Origin: Nocardia miyunensis NBRC 108239
GTDB taxonomy: Bacteria; Actinomycetota; Actinomycetes; Mycobacteriales; Mycobacteriaceae
Assembly (NCBI RefSeq): GCF_001613065.1
Contig: NZ_BDBQ01000055.1
Location: forward strand, 1-64,000
Direction: 5' to 3'
Length of the DNA: 64,000 nt
The translations under genes were made by a program, and so were the position numbers. A model generated the notes under the pieces. That model worked only from the letters and a program-made list of their open reading frames with translations. It was not told where the DNA came from and did no database searches. Below are positions 53,267 to 61,600 of the stretch, one piece after another (the first letter of the stretch is position 1; the number at the start of each line of letters is the position of its first letter).

Positions 53267-54510
53267 AGAGGTTCGTCCTGGTCGGCGGCGGACCGGCCGC
53301 CGTTGCCGCCGCCGGAACCCTCCGGGAGGAGGGGTTCGACGGTGAGATCGCTCTGCTGACCGCCGACCAGGAACTGCCGTATGAGCGCCCGCCCCTGTCC
53401 AAGGCGTTTCTCGACGACCCGCGACATTCCGACGGTCTGTCGGCGTTGTATCTGCGATCGCCGCAGTGGTACGCCGAGCACGGGGTCACGGTGCGGACCG
53501 GCACCGCCGTGACCCGGCTCGACCCGGCCGCACGACGGCTCGCGCTCGCGGACGGGTCATCGCTCGCCTACGACGCCGTGCTGCTCGCGACCGGAGTCCG
53601 TGCGAAACCCGGCGTTCGCCTGATCGACGACAAGGTGATACGGCTGCGTTCCGCCCACGACGCGACGCGATTACGCGATCGGCTCGCGACCGCTACCCGG
53701 ATCATCGTTCTGGGCGGCGGGTTCATCGGCTGCGAGGTCGCGGCGACAGCCAGCCGCATGGGCAAGACGGTCGTGCTCGTCGAACGGGCCAGCTCATTGC
53801 TCGAGCGTGCACTCGGCGCTGATCTGGGCAGGGTCCTGACCGATGTCCATCGCAGCGAAGGGGTCCAGGTCAAACTCGGCACCATTGTCCTGGACTGTGT
53901 TTCGGGTGCGGACGGAGTTACCGTCCGCACCGACAGAGGTGATGTCGAAGGCGATCTCGTCGTCGTCGGGGCCGGGTGCGAGCCCGAGGACCGACTGGCC
54001 GACACCGCCGGAATTGCGACCGGCAACGGCATCGTCACCGATGAGCTGTGCCGCACCAGCGCCGAGGCCGTGTATGCGGCCGGGGACGTCGCCAATTCCT
54101 ATCATCCCTTTTATCGCAAGCACATCCGCGTCGAACACCATGACTCCGCCCACCGTCAGGGTGCGGTGGCCGCGCGGGCCATGCTAGGCGGAGCCGAACC
54201 CTACGCTGAGCCGCACTGGTTCTGGTCGGATCAGTACGAACACACCATTCAGCAGGTCGGCCGCTCCGAGCCCACCGATCGACTCGTCATCCGCGGCTCA
54301 CTGGAGGATCTGTCCTTTTCCGCGGTGTGGCTGCGGGAGGATCGCATTACCCGCATCGCGGCCCTCAACCGGCCCAGAGACGTCATGGCCGTACGCAAGA
54401 TCCTGTTCACCAATCATTCCGTGCGCGCCGAGGACGTTGCCGACATGGGCAACGACCTGCGTCGACTGACGCGCCCGGCCCGCATCGTTCAGCGGAAGGA
54501 GCCCCGATGA
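53263..54510 (+). CDS. FAD-dependent NAD(P)H-ferredoxin reductase, BphA4/TodA type
   Basis: 415 aa, pyridine nucleotide-disulfide oxidoreductase family. FAD motif VLVGGGPAAVAAAG at the N-terminus, NAD motif VLGGGFIGCEVAA at about residues 148-160, YAAGDVAN near 270, and a reductase C-terminal domain (HWFWSDQYEHTIQQVG). It is the flavin-only, glutathione-reductase-like type serving ring dioxygenases and rhodocoxin/alkane systems. The Fe-S/FAD TmoF type expected for this monooxygenase class is not found. GTG start in a 4-nt overlap. Confidence 0.9.
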   Translation: MKRFVLVGGGPAAVAAAGTLREEGFDGEIALLTADQELPYERPPLSKAFLDDPRHSDGLSALYLRSPQWYAEHGVTVRTGTAVTRLDPAARRLALADGSSLAYDAVLLATGVRAKPGVRLIDDKVIRLRSAHDATRLRDRLATATRIIVLGGGFIGCEVAATASRMGKTVVLVERASSLLERALGADLGRVLTDVHRSEGVQVKLGTIVLDCVSGADGVTVRTDRGDVEGDLVVVGAGCEPEDRLADTAGIATGNGIVTDELCRTSAEAVYAAGDVANSYHPFYRKHIRVEHHDSAHRQGAVAARAMLGGAEPYAEPHWFWSDQYEHTIQQVGRSEPTDRLVIRGSLEDLSFSAVWLREDRITRIAALNRPRDVMAVRKILFTNHSVRAEDVADMGNDLRRLTRPARIVQRKEPR

Positions 54511-55229
54511 CACTCACCGCACATCGTGTCCGAGGCGAAAGCCTGCGCGTGCCACCCGACCGAGCTCGCCGAGCGCTCCAACCCATTCTCGGGAGTTCGG
54601 TAACCGCCGCCGTCGCGCGTCTGAGGCACGGCCCCAACGCGTGCGAGCCGCTGGCACGACTCATCGATGGCGCACACTCCCCGGATGACGGCGACGTCGT
54701 GATCGCCGCGGCTTCCGTCGGAGCCGGGATCGATGTCGTGCGCGTTCGACGCAAAGCACACGGCAAGGCCGACTGGATCAGCTCGCCGACCTGCGACGTC
54801 GTCATCGTCCTCGGACCGTCGCTGGTGGAACCGGAGATCTCCGAACTTCCCGTCCGGGCACCCGAAGTCCCGGTCACCGGAATCTGGGAACGCGAGCTTC
54901 CCGCGCCGGAGGCCGCGGTCCTGGCGCGTCTCTACGACGTCCTCGATCCGGATCTGGGCATCAATATCGTCGATTTCGGCTTCGTCCGCGACATCGCGGT
55001 ATCCGACGACCACGTCGCCGCCATCACCATGACACTGACATCACCCACCTGTCCCGTGACCGGCGTGATGACCGACCAGCTCCGTGCCGCGCTCCTGGGT
55101 GAGGACCCGATCGTGTCGGACTTCCGTATCGAGTGGAGTTGGACGCCGGCGTGGCGGCCACATGACCTCAGTAGTGACGGTGTCGAACAGTTGCGTGCAG
55201 TGGGCTTCAATCCGGTGGAGGCGCGGTGA
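54507..55229 (+). CDS. DUF59/MIP18-type iron-sulfur assembly protein with novel N-domain
   Basis: 240 aa. The C-terminal about 100 residues form a DUF59 (PaaD/SufT-like) domain: VLARLYDVLDPDLGINIVDFGFVRDI and MTLTSPTCPVTGVMTDQLRAAL, the latter with the conserved Cys. The N-terminal about 125 residues (RRALQPILGSSVTAAVARLRHGP..., VVIVLGPSLVEPE) are not recognised. Position inside the coupled operon suggests it matures the Rieske cluster or the di-iron centre (inference). Confidence 0.8.
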   Translation: MTLTAHRVRGESLRVPPDRARRALQPILGSSVTAAVARLRHGPNACEPLARLIDGAHSPDDGDVVIAAASVGAGIDVVRVRRKAHGKADWISSPTCDVVIVLGPSLVEPEISELPVRAPEVPVTGIWERELPAPEAAVLARLYDVLDPDLGINIVDFGFVRDIAVSDDHVAAITMTLTSPTCPVTGVMTDQLRAALLGEDPIVSDFRIEWSWTPAWRPHDLSSDGVEQLRAVGFNPVEAR

Positions 55230-55519
55230 GTTACGTCGTCATCGCGACATGGGTCGCGAAGCCCGGTGAGGAGGAGTATGTCGCCGCCGCACTCGCGGAA
55301 CTCACTCCTGGAAATCGTGCCGAGCCCAAAATGCTGTCCTTTCAAGCACATCGGGCGCTCGACGCCCCGGCTCGGTTCGTCCTCGTCGAAACCTATACCG
55401 ACGCCGACGGTTACGAAGAACACCGCGCCACCCCGGCCTTCCGGAGCCGTGTCGTCGGCGACATCATTCCGCGGCTGGCCGACCGAGATGTCCACGCGTA
55501 CACCGTCATCGAGACCTGA
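55226..55519 (+). CDS. ABM-domain protein (putative quinol monooxygenase-like)
   Basis: 97 aa, one antibiotic-biosynthesis-monooxygenase domain (YVVIATWVAKPGEEEYVAAALAEL, LVETYTDADGYEEHRATPAF with the family His). GTG overlaps the preceding stop by 4 nt; last gene of the operon. Such proteins oxidise hydroquinones without cofactor or bind aromatic products, which would suit an aromatic substrate. Confidence 0.85.
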   Translation: MSYVVIATWVAKPGEEEYVAAALAELTPGNRAEPKMLSFQAHRALDAPARFVLVETYTDADGYEEHRATPAFRSRVVGDIIPRLADRDVHAYTVIET

Positions 55520-55609
55520 CCCGATTCGCTCCATGACCACACCGCGCTTCGCAACGAAATGGCGAACGCTAGGCGGGTCACCGAGGAACGGTGCGCTGCA
55601 TGCTTCTAG

Positions 55610-57177
55610 CTTGAGTTTTAACCTGTGCGGCGTGGTCGCGGTCCGGCTGGTTTTGATGCGCGGGTGTTGCTGGCGGTCTTGATGTGCCCGTCGTAGCGTG
55701 GTGCCGGGTGTTGGTTGCGGTGCCCGGGCGGCCTGCCCGGTCCGGGTCGGGAGGGTTTCGGTGCACTGGCGGGACAGGCGATGTTCGGGCGTAGGTGCCG
55801 AAACCCTCGTCGGACACGGGCTGGTGTAAGTCGTTGCGGGGCAGCGGGTTTCTCCCACGGCCTTCTCAGGTCGGCAGCCAGGGGGCGGGCCGGGCGGAGT
55901 TGTGTGTAGGCGGCCAGCAGCAGCCAGGTCCACCGGTCGGCCGCTGCCGGGTCGCGGAGTTTCGGGCTGGTCCAGCCGAGGGTCTGTCTCAGCATGCGGA
56001 AGGTGTGCTCGATATCGAACCGGCGAAGAAACGCCTGCCACAACAGATCGACCTCGGCAGCATCGAGATCGACGACCGAATGCCACAGCCACACCGGCTT
56101 CGGGATCGCACCGCTGGGCAGCCGATCGACGTCGAGGCGGATCACGGTGCCCTCGATCACCGATAGCTTCCCGAGCTCGGTGACCCAGGACGAGCGATGA
56201 GTCAGCCTGGGATGCAGGCTATTCCACGACTTGGCGGTGGCCTGGCCGTAGAGTCGCGTCTCGGTCGTGGTGGCGATGTCCGGCTCGCCCCAGGTCGCCG
56301 GGTCGCCGAAGACGAACTCTCCGCCGTGACGAGGCGGACGGCCGGTTCCGCCGGGCAGCCAGGGCGGAGCGGGTCTACGCAGGACGCGGTCCGAGCGCAT
56401 CCGGCCCAGCACGGCCACGGGCAGGTCGGCCAGCAGGAACGCCAGCCGGGGTGCGTCGTAGCCGGCATCAGCGACGATCCAGATGTCCGGGTCACCAGCC
56501 CGCTGCTGCCCGCCGGCGATCAGGTTGCCGATCACGGCCCGCAGTTGGGCGGCGGTGACGGTGGCCGCGTCGTCACCGGGCGCCAAGCGGACCGCATCCA
56601 GCGGAGCGGTCCACGAGCTGCGGCCGGTTTCCAGCGCGCACACCACCGAGTACGGCCAGCCCGGGATCATCTGGTGTGTGTTCTTGGCTCGGCCGTAGGT
56701 GTGACACAAGATCCGTTCCGGGCAGGTATGCGTTTCGGGCCGCAACCAGCACGTGATGTCCACCGCCAGCACCAGCCGCCCATCCGCCGCCCTGGGCAGC
56801 GGGACACTCGCCAAAGCCCGCCGCAGCCGGGCCACGTCGATCCGGCCATTCTCGAGCGCTGCATACACGCTGCCGTGTCCCCGGCGATGCTCACCGACCA
56901 GCGACAACTCCGGCAGCGAACGCACCGGCCCATCCGCGCACAACACCGCCTCAACCAGGTCGAACACCGCATCCGACCGCGCGGTCACACACCGATACAA
57001 CTCCTGTCGGAACACCGACAGGTCCCCGAACGCACCAGCATCGCCGGTGTCGTGCACACTATTCACCGAAGCCCTTGGAGTGAGTTTCTTTCTGTCGCAA
57101 GAAGAATCATCACCCAAGGGCTTCGTTCAAGATCAACCGGGGCACCGCGGCGCAACCCTCAGAGCTTAAAACTCAAG
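55610..57177 (-). mobile_element. IS701-like insertion sequence
   Basis: Terminal inverted repeats CTTGAGTTTTAA (55610-55621) and TTAAAACTCAAG (57166-57177) are perfect over 12 bp, spanning 1568 bp. CTAG precedes the left end and ATAG follows the right end. IS701-type elements duplicate a 4-bp YTAR-like target, so this would be a slightly altered duplication. The element sits just after the monooxygenase operon and has one open transposase gene. Confidence 0.8.
55618..57066 (-). CDS. IS701-like DDE transposase
   Basis: 482 aa from GTG at 57066; an upstream extension to 57117 is possible. DDE-type core with LVLAVDITCWLRPE (first Asp), WIVADAGYDAPRLAFLLADLPV (second Asp) and FDIEHTFRMLRQTLGW (Glu). 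The C-terminus is rich in Pro and Arg. The stop lies within the left terminal repeat. Apparently intact. A deleted relative is at 30718-31191. Confidence 0.85.
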   Translation of the reverse strand: MNSVHDTGDAGAFGDLSVFRQELYRCVTARSDAVFDLVEAVLCADGPVRSLPELSLVGEHRRGHGSVYAALENGRIDVARLRRALASVPLPRAADGRLVLAVDITCWLRPETHTCPERILCHTYGRAKNTHQMIPGWPYSVVCALETGRSSWTAPLDAVRLAPGDDAATVTAAQLRAVIGNLIAGGQQRAGDPDIWIVADAGYDAPRLAFLLADLPVAVLGRMRSDRVLRRPAPPWLPGGTGRPPRHGGEFVFGDPATWGEPDIATTTETRLYGQATAKSWNSLHPRLTHRSSWVTELGKLSVIEGTVIRLDVDRLPSGAIPKPVWLWHSVVDLDAAEVDLLWQAFLRRFDIEHTFRMLRQTLGWTSPKLRDPAAADRWTWLLLAAYTQLRPARPLAADLRRPWEKPAAPQRLTPARVRRGFRHLRPNIACPASAPKPSRPGPGRPPGHRNQHPAPRYDGHIKTASNTRASKPAGPRPRRTG

Positions 57178-57504
57178 ATAGGGCGTGTCTCCCAATAGTC
57201 GGAGCCATTCGATGACGAAGGCCAGGACGACTCCGGCCCGGTAGTTCAGCGCTAACTTGTCGTAGCGGGTGGCGACGGCTCGCCATTTCCATACCGTCTG
57301 CCATGGGCCGAAATGCTCGGGCAGATCCCGCCATGGCAGACCGGCGCGCAGCCGATACAGCATGCCTTCCACCACGAGACGGTTGTTGGCGAAGTTGCGG
57401 CTCACGCGGCCTTCGGATTTCGGCAGCAGTAGCTCGAGCAGTTCCCACTGTTCGCCGGTCAGCACGCGGTGCCGGTCACCGGGTGCGGTTGCTGAGACGG
57501 CCAT
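57166..57504 (-). pseudogene. IS5-family transposase with internal deletion
   Basis: The N-terminal half (LTGEQWELLELLLPKSEGRV..., RLRAGLPWRDLPEHFGPWQTVWK) is fused directly to the C-terminal end (ATRYDKLALNYRAGVVLAFVIEWLRLLGDTP), losing the catalytic core. ATG at 57504. The IS701-like element abuts its end (right repeat at 57166-57177), so it inserted at the edge of this remnant. Confidence 0.8.
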
Positions 57505-57510
57505 GATGAA

Positions 57511-57538
57511 CGACCGGCCCCTAACCAGGGGCCGGTCG
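57511..57538 (-). terminator. Hairpin terminator after the NTF2-like gene
   Basis: A perfect 12-bp stem (57511-57522 and 57527-57538) with loop AACC lies 21 nt past the stop of the minus-strand gene at 57559. Confidence 0.75.
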
Positions 57539-57558
57539 ATTCGGCTCATCAGAGGGGT

Positions 57559-57993
57559 CTACAGGGCGCGGCCGAGGGCTTCGGTCAGCGCAACCGCGTT
57601 GATCTCGAGGCCGTTGAAGCGCCAGCCGTTCTCGGTCCGGCGTGCCCGGTAGCGGTGAATCCCGGCCGCGACGGCCTCGGTTTTGTCGTCGATGACGAAC
57701 ACGGCGATGTCGTGAGCGCGCACCGTAGCGGTGTCACCGTCGAGGTCGATGACGAGGTTGCACTTGTTGTGCAGAGTCCCTGCGTAGGTGCCGTGGCCCG
57801 CGTGCACGAGTCCGATGAGCGCCTCGATGCCGCTGGCTTGCCCGCGCGGGGAGGTGACGACGACATCCTCGGTGAAGAGCCGGTCGGTCTCATCGAAGCT
57901 GCCCTCGTCGATCCACAGGCTGTGGCGGGCGACCAGGTCGGTGAGTTCGGCACGGTCGGCGAGGTCGCGGATCAGGGTTTCGGTGCTGGTCAT
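57559..57993 (-). CDS. SnoaL-like (NTF2-fold) protein 3
   Basis: 144 aa, SnoaL_4-type (LTDLVARHSLWIDEGSFDETDRLFTEDVVVTSPRG..., GIHRYRARRTENGWRFNGLEINAVA). ATG at 57993. Divergent from a MarR regulator with an inverted repeat between, so probably regulated by it. Function unknown; fold-mates include hydroxysteroid isomerase-like and dehydratase-like enzymes. Confidence 0.82.
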   Translation of the reverse strand: MTSTETLIRDLADRAELTDLVARHSLWIDEGSFDETDRLFTEDVVVTSPRGQASGIEALIGLVHAGHGTYAGTLHNKCNLVIDLDGDTATVRAHDIAVFVIDDKTEAVAAGIHRYRARRTENGWRFNGLEINAVALTEALGRAL

Positions 57994-58032
57994 AACAACA
58001 TCCTCATTTGTTCGTAACTCTAACGTTTATGG

Positions 58033-58057
58033 CACTAACGAATCTAGATCGTTAGTG
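58033..58057. promoter_or_regulatory. MarR operator CACTAACGA-N7-TCGTTAGTG
   Basis: Perfect 9-bp inverted repeat with 7-nt spacer in the 91-nt divergent region. A further CTCTAACG unit on each side (58017 region and 58059-58066) extends the symmetry. Confidence 0.75.
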
Positions 58058-58084
58058 GCTCTAACGCAAGGGTATGCTGACTCC

Positions 58085-58570
58085 GTGCAGACCAGCGATG
58101 AACTGCGATTCGACGATGGTGAGCAGACCCCCGCCCGACTCAAAGGACAGCTGTCACGCCTCGTCGGAATGACAGCCGCCCAGACGCACCGCGTCGCGGG
58201 CGACGCCCTGCGCACGGTCGGCGCTCACAAGGACCACTTCGTGGCACTGGCCGCCCTCGCCGAGTTCGGCCCCGCGAGCCAGGCGGCCCTGTCCGGTCGC
58301 ACCCGCATCTACAAGAGCGACCTCGTGTCGGTCCTCAACCACCTCGAAGACCATGGCTGGGTCCGCCGCGCCCCCGACCCGGCCGACAAACGACGCAACG
58401 TCATCACCATCACCGACGACGGCGAACACCGGCTCGCCGAACTCGACCGTGTCCTCGACCGGGTCAACGAACACATCATGGCCCCGCTCAGCCACGAAGA
58501 ACGCACGCAAATGTTCGACCTGCTCGGCCGCATCAACGACCACCTCGCGAACCCCACCGACCACACCTGA
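58085..58570 (+). CDS. MarR-family regulator
   Basis: 161 aa. Winged helix ASQAALSGRTRIYKSDLVSVLNHLEDHGWVRRAPDPADKRRNVITITDDG with the DKRRNVITIT wing. GTG at 58085 lies 27 nt after the operator; no clear ribosome site, so possibly leaderless. Likely represses itself and the divergent NTF2-like gene. Confidence 0.88.
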   Translation: MQTSDELRFDDGEQTPARLKGQLSRLVGMTAAQTHRVAGDALRTVGAHKDHFVALAALAEFGPASQAALSGRTRIYKSDLVSVLNHLEDHGWVRRAPDPADKRRNVITITDDGEHRLAELDRVLDRVNEHIMAPLSHEERTQMFDLLGRINDHLANPTDHT

Positions 58571-59115
58571 TCGCCAAACTCGCCTCGACCTAACCGGAAC
58601 CCGTCACGGCCTCCACCGCCGAATGGTGAAAACCATTGGGAGATACGACCTAGGTGGCGGAAAGTCCGTGGCAGGTCGATCAACATCACTGACCAACCGG
58701 ACAATCGTCCGGGCTCACGGCTTCTTCAGGTTCGCGCACTGAGAACGAGGTGACGAAATCGGTAGGCATGGATTCTACGCGAACGGGGTGTACAGCCTGT
58801 CGCGCTGAAAGCTGTTGCGGGTCAGCGGGAATGCTGATACCTGAGCCTCCGACAACATCAGATTCACCGAGGCCCGCCGCCCACAGCACGGTTTGCGAAT
58901 ATCGAGGACCGCGGCGACCCGACGGCACCAAGATCCCGGCACGGGCGCTTCGCTTCGCTGTCGAGAACCAGATCCCGCCCACCGAACGGCGCGGCGATCG
59001 CCGCTGCTGGTTTCCGGATAGGAACCAGTGACATTGCGTTGATTCCTCCGCATATCGCGACAAGAGTCCGCGGCCTCGGTCGCTCGGCTGCAGCCCGGTA
59101 GCGCCATGAGCATCG
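58571..59115. other. No supported gene
   Basis: 545 nt between a MarR gene and a convergent methyltransferase. Short frames only. A stretch around 58623-58740 gives a peptide (TIGRYDLGGGKSVAGRSTSLTNRT) without start signal or family. No strong hairpin noticed. Confidence 0.35.
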
Positions 59116-60066
59116 TTATGCCGATTCGGCGAGCACCGGGTCCGGAATGTCTCGGAGCGTGCCCGAGCGCGGCGCGGGCCGGTGCAGTCCGGTGTGCTTG
59201 GTGCAGGTGAACTGCATGACGTCGAGCCGGCCGTTGCGGAAGTGGTCGGCGCACGCGGTCATGTGGCCGATGTAGGCGTTGTAGGTGTCGTGCCCGGCGA
59301 GTTCGATCGCCCGATCGCGATGCTCCTGCAGCGCCGAGGCCCAGCACTCCAGTGTGGTGGTGTAATGCTGTCCCAGTCTCTCGATTCCGGTGATCATGAA
59401 TCCGGCATCCTCCGCGTGCTGGGTGACCCCTTTGGGGTTGCGGCCGTTCGGTGGCAGGAGTCGGTCGCCCGGGAAGATGGTCCCGGGCGTGGACACCGCA
59501 TCGGCAGCCGCGAACTCCGTCTGGTGGGCATCGGGACGGTCGGGGCCCGGTGCGACGACGGTCTGGATCAACAGCACGCCGTCCTCGGGCAGGGTCCGGT
59601 AGGCGAAATCGAAGAAATCGGGGTAGCGCTGCGGGTGGAGGTGTTCCAGCCTGCCGATACACACGATGCGATCGGGGCGGCGATCGAATTCCTCCCAGCC
59701 TTGCCGACGTACCCCGCCGTAGGGGTGGCCGCGGATCAGGCGGTCGACGAGCTGATTGCGGACATATCGGTGCTGGTGGCGGTTGCTGGTCAGCCCGATC
59801 GCGTTCACCCCGTAGGTGTCCATGGCGCGCAGCATGGTCGACCCCCAGCCGCAGCCGACGTCCAGCAGGGTCATCCCCGGCCGCAGATCGCACTTGTCCA
59901 AGGCGAGGTCGATCTTCGCGAACTGGGCTTGTTCCAGGGTGTCGTCCGGGTGCGTCCACAGCGCGCAGCTGTAGGTGCGGGTCTTGTCGAGGAACAGGGT
60001 GAAGAAATCATCCGGGAGTTCATCGCGAGACCGGACCGTACTGGGGATTGGTCCGGCAATAGTCAT
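59116..60066 (-). CDS. Cyclopropane/mycolic-acid-type SAM methyltransferase
   Basis: 316 aa, CmaA/MmaA/Cfa family. LDVGCGWGSTMLRAMDTYGVNAIGLT (SAM motif I) near residues 70-95, N-terminal FFTLFLDKTRTYSCALW and C-terminal HYTTTLECWASALQEHRDRAIEL typical of mycolate methyltransferases. The usual GAFEHFGH motif reads GRLEHLHPQ, and the preceding helix (HQHRYVRNQLVDRLIRGHPY) diverges strongly from the family, so activity may be altered. ATG at 60066. Presence fits a mycolate-producing host. Confidence 0.82.
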   Translation of the reverse strand: MTIAGPIPSTVRSRDELPDDFFTLFLDKTRTYSCALWTHPDDTLEQAQFAKIDLALDKCDLRPGMTLLDVGCGWGSTMLRAMDTYGVNAIGLTSNRHQHRYVRNQLVDRLIRGHPYGGVRRQGWEEFDRRPDRIVCIGRLEHLHPQRYPDFFDFAYRTLPEDGVLLIQTVVAPGPDRPDAHQTEFAAADAVSTPGTIFPGDRLLPPNGRNPKGVTQHAEDAGFMITGIERLGQHYTTTLECWASALQEHRDRAIELAGHDTYNAYIGHMTACADHFRNGRLDVMQFTCTKHTGLHRPAPRSGTLRDIPDPVLAESA

Positions 60067-60295
60067 AATGGCGGATCCTCTTCGCAATCGAACACTGCCG
60101 TGTACGGGAAGCGGGGTAGCCCGCTCCCTGCGTCATCACCTGCACCTGGGAGGCACAACATCCTGTCAACGCTAAGCAATCTCACATGATGGACTGAATG
60201 CCTGTGAGCAGAATTTCACCTGCATGTAACTGTGCCGGGTGCGCAACGCGGGCGCGCGTCTGGTGGATGACTGAAAAATTCTTCGGCTAACTTCT

Positions 60296-60465
60296 TGCAT
60301 TCGGGTGTTCGCTCCGGTGATGGGGGTGCGCACGGCGGCGGAGCGGTTGCGTTGGGAGTACACCAGGTTGATCGGGGCCTCGAAGCCGGGACCAGGCGGT
60401 GGTAGGAGTTCCCCGTCGGGTTGGTGAACGCCGGCAGCGACGGCGCGTGGTACAGGATGCCGCCT
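60296..60465 (-). pseudogene. Glutamine synthetase C-terminal fragment with frameshift
   Basis: LYHAPSLPAFTNPTGNSYHRLVP, then after loss of a single G, GFEAPINLVYSQRNRSAAVRTPITGANTR. This is the conserved active-site region of type I glutamine synthetase. About 55 codons remain; both ends of the gene are missing. The rest of 60067-60533 shows no gene. Confidence 0.8.
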
Positions 60466-60533
60466 CGCCGGCCACGAGGAGATGTGGCGGCTTGATCTCG
60501 GTGCCTGTTGGTGCGTTTGTTGTTGCGGTGCAG

Positions 60534-61451
60534 CTATTTTCGGCTGGGAACCGAGGTGGGGACGGGCATGTGCAGGGCGAGCTGGCCCTCGGTCATGACA
60601 TCGAGCCGCAGAGTTCTGATCGGGTTGAGTGAACGCAGGTCCTCGGCCAGCCGGCCGTGCCCGAGTTCGAGGTCGATGTTGCGTGGCAGCAGCGCGCTCC
60701 CGCCCGAGAGCATGTTGATCTCACTCTTGGTGGAATGCCAGGCGTCGTCCATCCGTGTGTAGGAGGTCAACGTCGACACACGTTCGCCGGTGCGATGCGC
60801 TTTCTGGGCGGGGGTCGGCGCGGAGAAGGCGATATCGGTCCGCCCGTCGGCGGCGGCTACCCGTGCGGTAGTGCGGCCGGGGTCGATCTGCACATCGATA
60901 TCGGTGACCCATTTGGGGAAGCCGTACCCGTCATGCCCGCGTACCTGGGCGATCTGGGTGGATACCGGGAGCGAGAGCACGTACGAATGCAGGTGGTCGT
61001 CGCTGAGTCCGGCGAGCAGATCCACCAAGCCCGGGCCCCTGTGCCGGGCCGGGCGGACCGCGACGCCGATGCCGACTTCGGTGTAGAAGTCGATATCGCA
61101 CACGTCGTAGCGGAAGAACATGACCGAGGCCAATCCGAGTCCCGGCGCGATCTCCAGCGGTGTCAACTCCACGGGCAGCCGGGCGCGGATAGTGCGGGAG
61201 CGGGCCAGGATCACCAGGCGCGCGGTCGAGATGCGGTAGTAGAAGTTCGGGGTGAGTGTCTTGCCGATACGGGAATCGACCTCGGTCTTGGGGGTGTTCC
61301 GGAAGAAGTCGACGCTGCTGACGTGCGGATCTCGGGCGATATCGTCCAGATCGGTCCTCATCCGGTATCTGTCGTAGAGGCCGCCCGCGGGGACGCTGAG
61401 GGTGCGGGTGCCCAGGATGACCTCGACAGTGTCCTGGCTGGTGGATGGCAT
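60534..61451 (-). CDS. Acetoacetate-decarboxylase-family protein
   Basis: 305 aa. ADC-like beta-barrel features: PNFYYRISTARLVILARS, LASVMFFRYDVCDIDFYTEVGIGVAV, and Lys in GYGFPKWVTDIDV, where the family's Schiff-base Lys lies in a similar G-Y/F-P-K context. ATG at 61451; upstream starts to 61526 lack a ribosome site. A frameshifted fragment of the same gene is at 37837-38122. The family contains decarboxylases and aldolase/dehydratases acting on oxo acids. Confidence 0.78.
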   Translation of the reverse strand: MPSTSQDTVEVILGTRTLSVPAGGLYDRYRMRTDLDDIARDPHVSSVDFFRNTPKTEVDSRIGKTLTPNFYYRISTARLVILARSRTIRARLPVELTPLEIAPGLGLASVMFFRYDVCDIDFYTEVGIGVAVRPARHRGPGLVDLLAGLSDDHLHSYVLSLPVSTQIAQVRGHDGYGFPKWVTDIDVQIDPGRTTARVAAADGRTDIAFSAPTPAQKAHRTGERVSTLTSYTRMDDAWHSTKSEINMLSGGSALLPRNIDLELGHGRLAEDLRSLNPIRTLRLDVMTEGQLALHMPVPTSVPSRK

Positions 61452-61600
61452 GGGATGCAACTCGCTCACTCGAATGTAGGCGGTGTAAAGATCGGGTGGA
61501 TGGCTGTATGTACGCGGAGTCGACAATGGATCCGCGGTCGATCTCGCAGCGGTGCGGTGCGGGCGAGAGTGCTACCCGATCGATGGCAGCGATGCTCGGT

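Noticed and set aside
44242..57177. Monooxygenase locus as a classical composite transposon
   Set aside because: The flanking IS sequences are of different families (IS21, IS5, IS701-like) and mostly dead; there are no matching outer copies or duplications.
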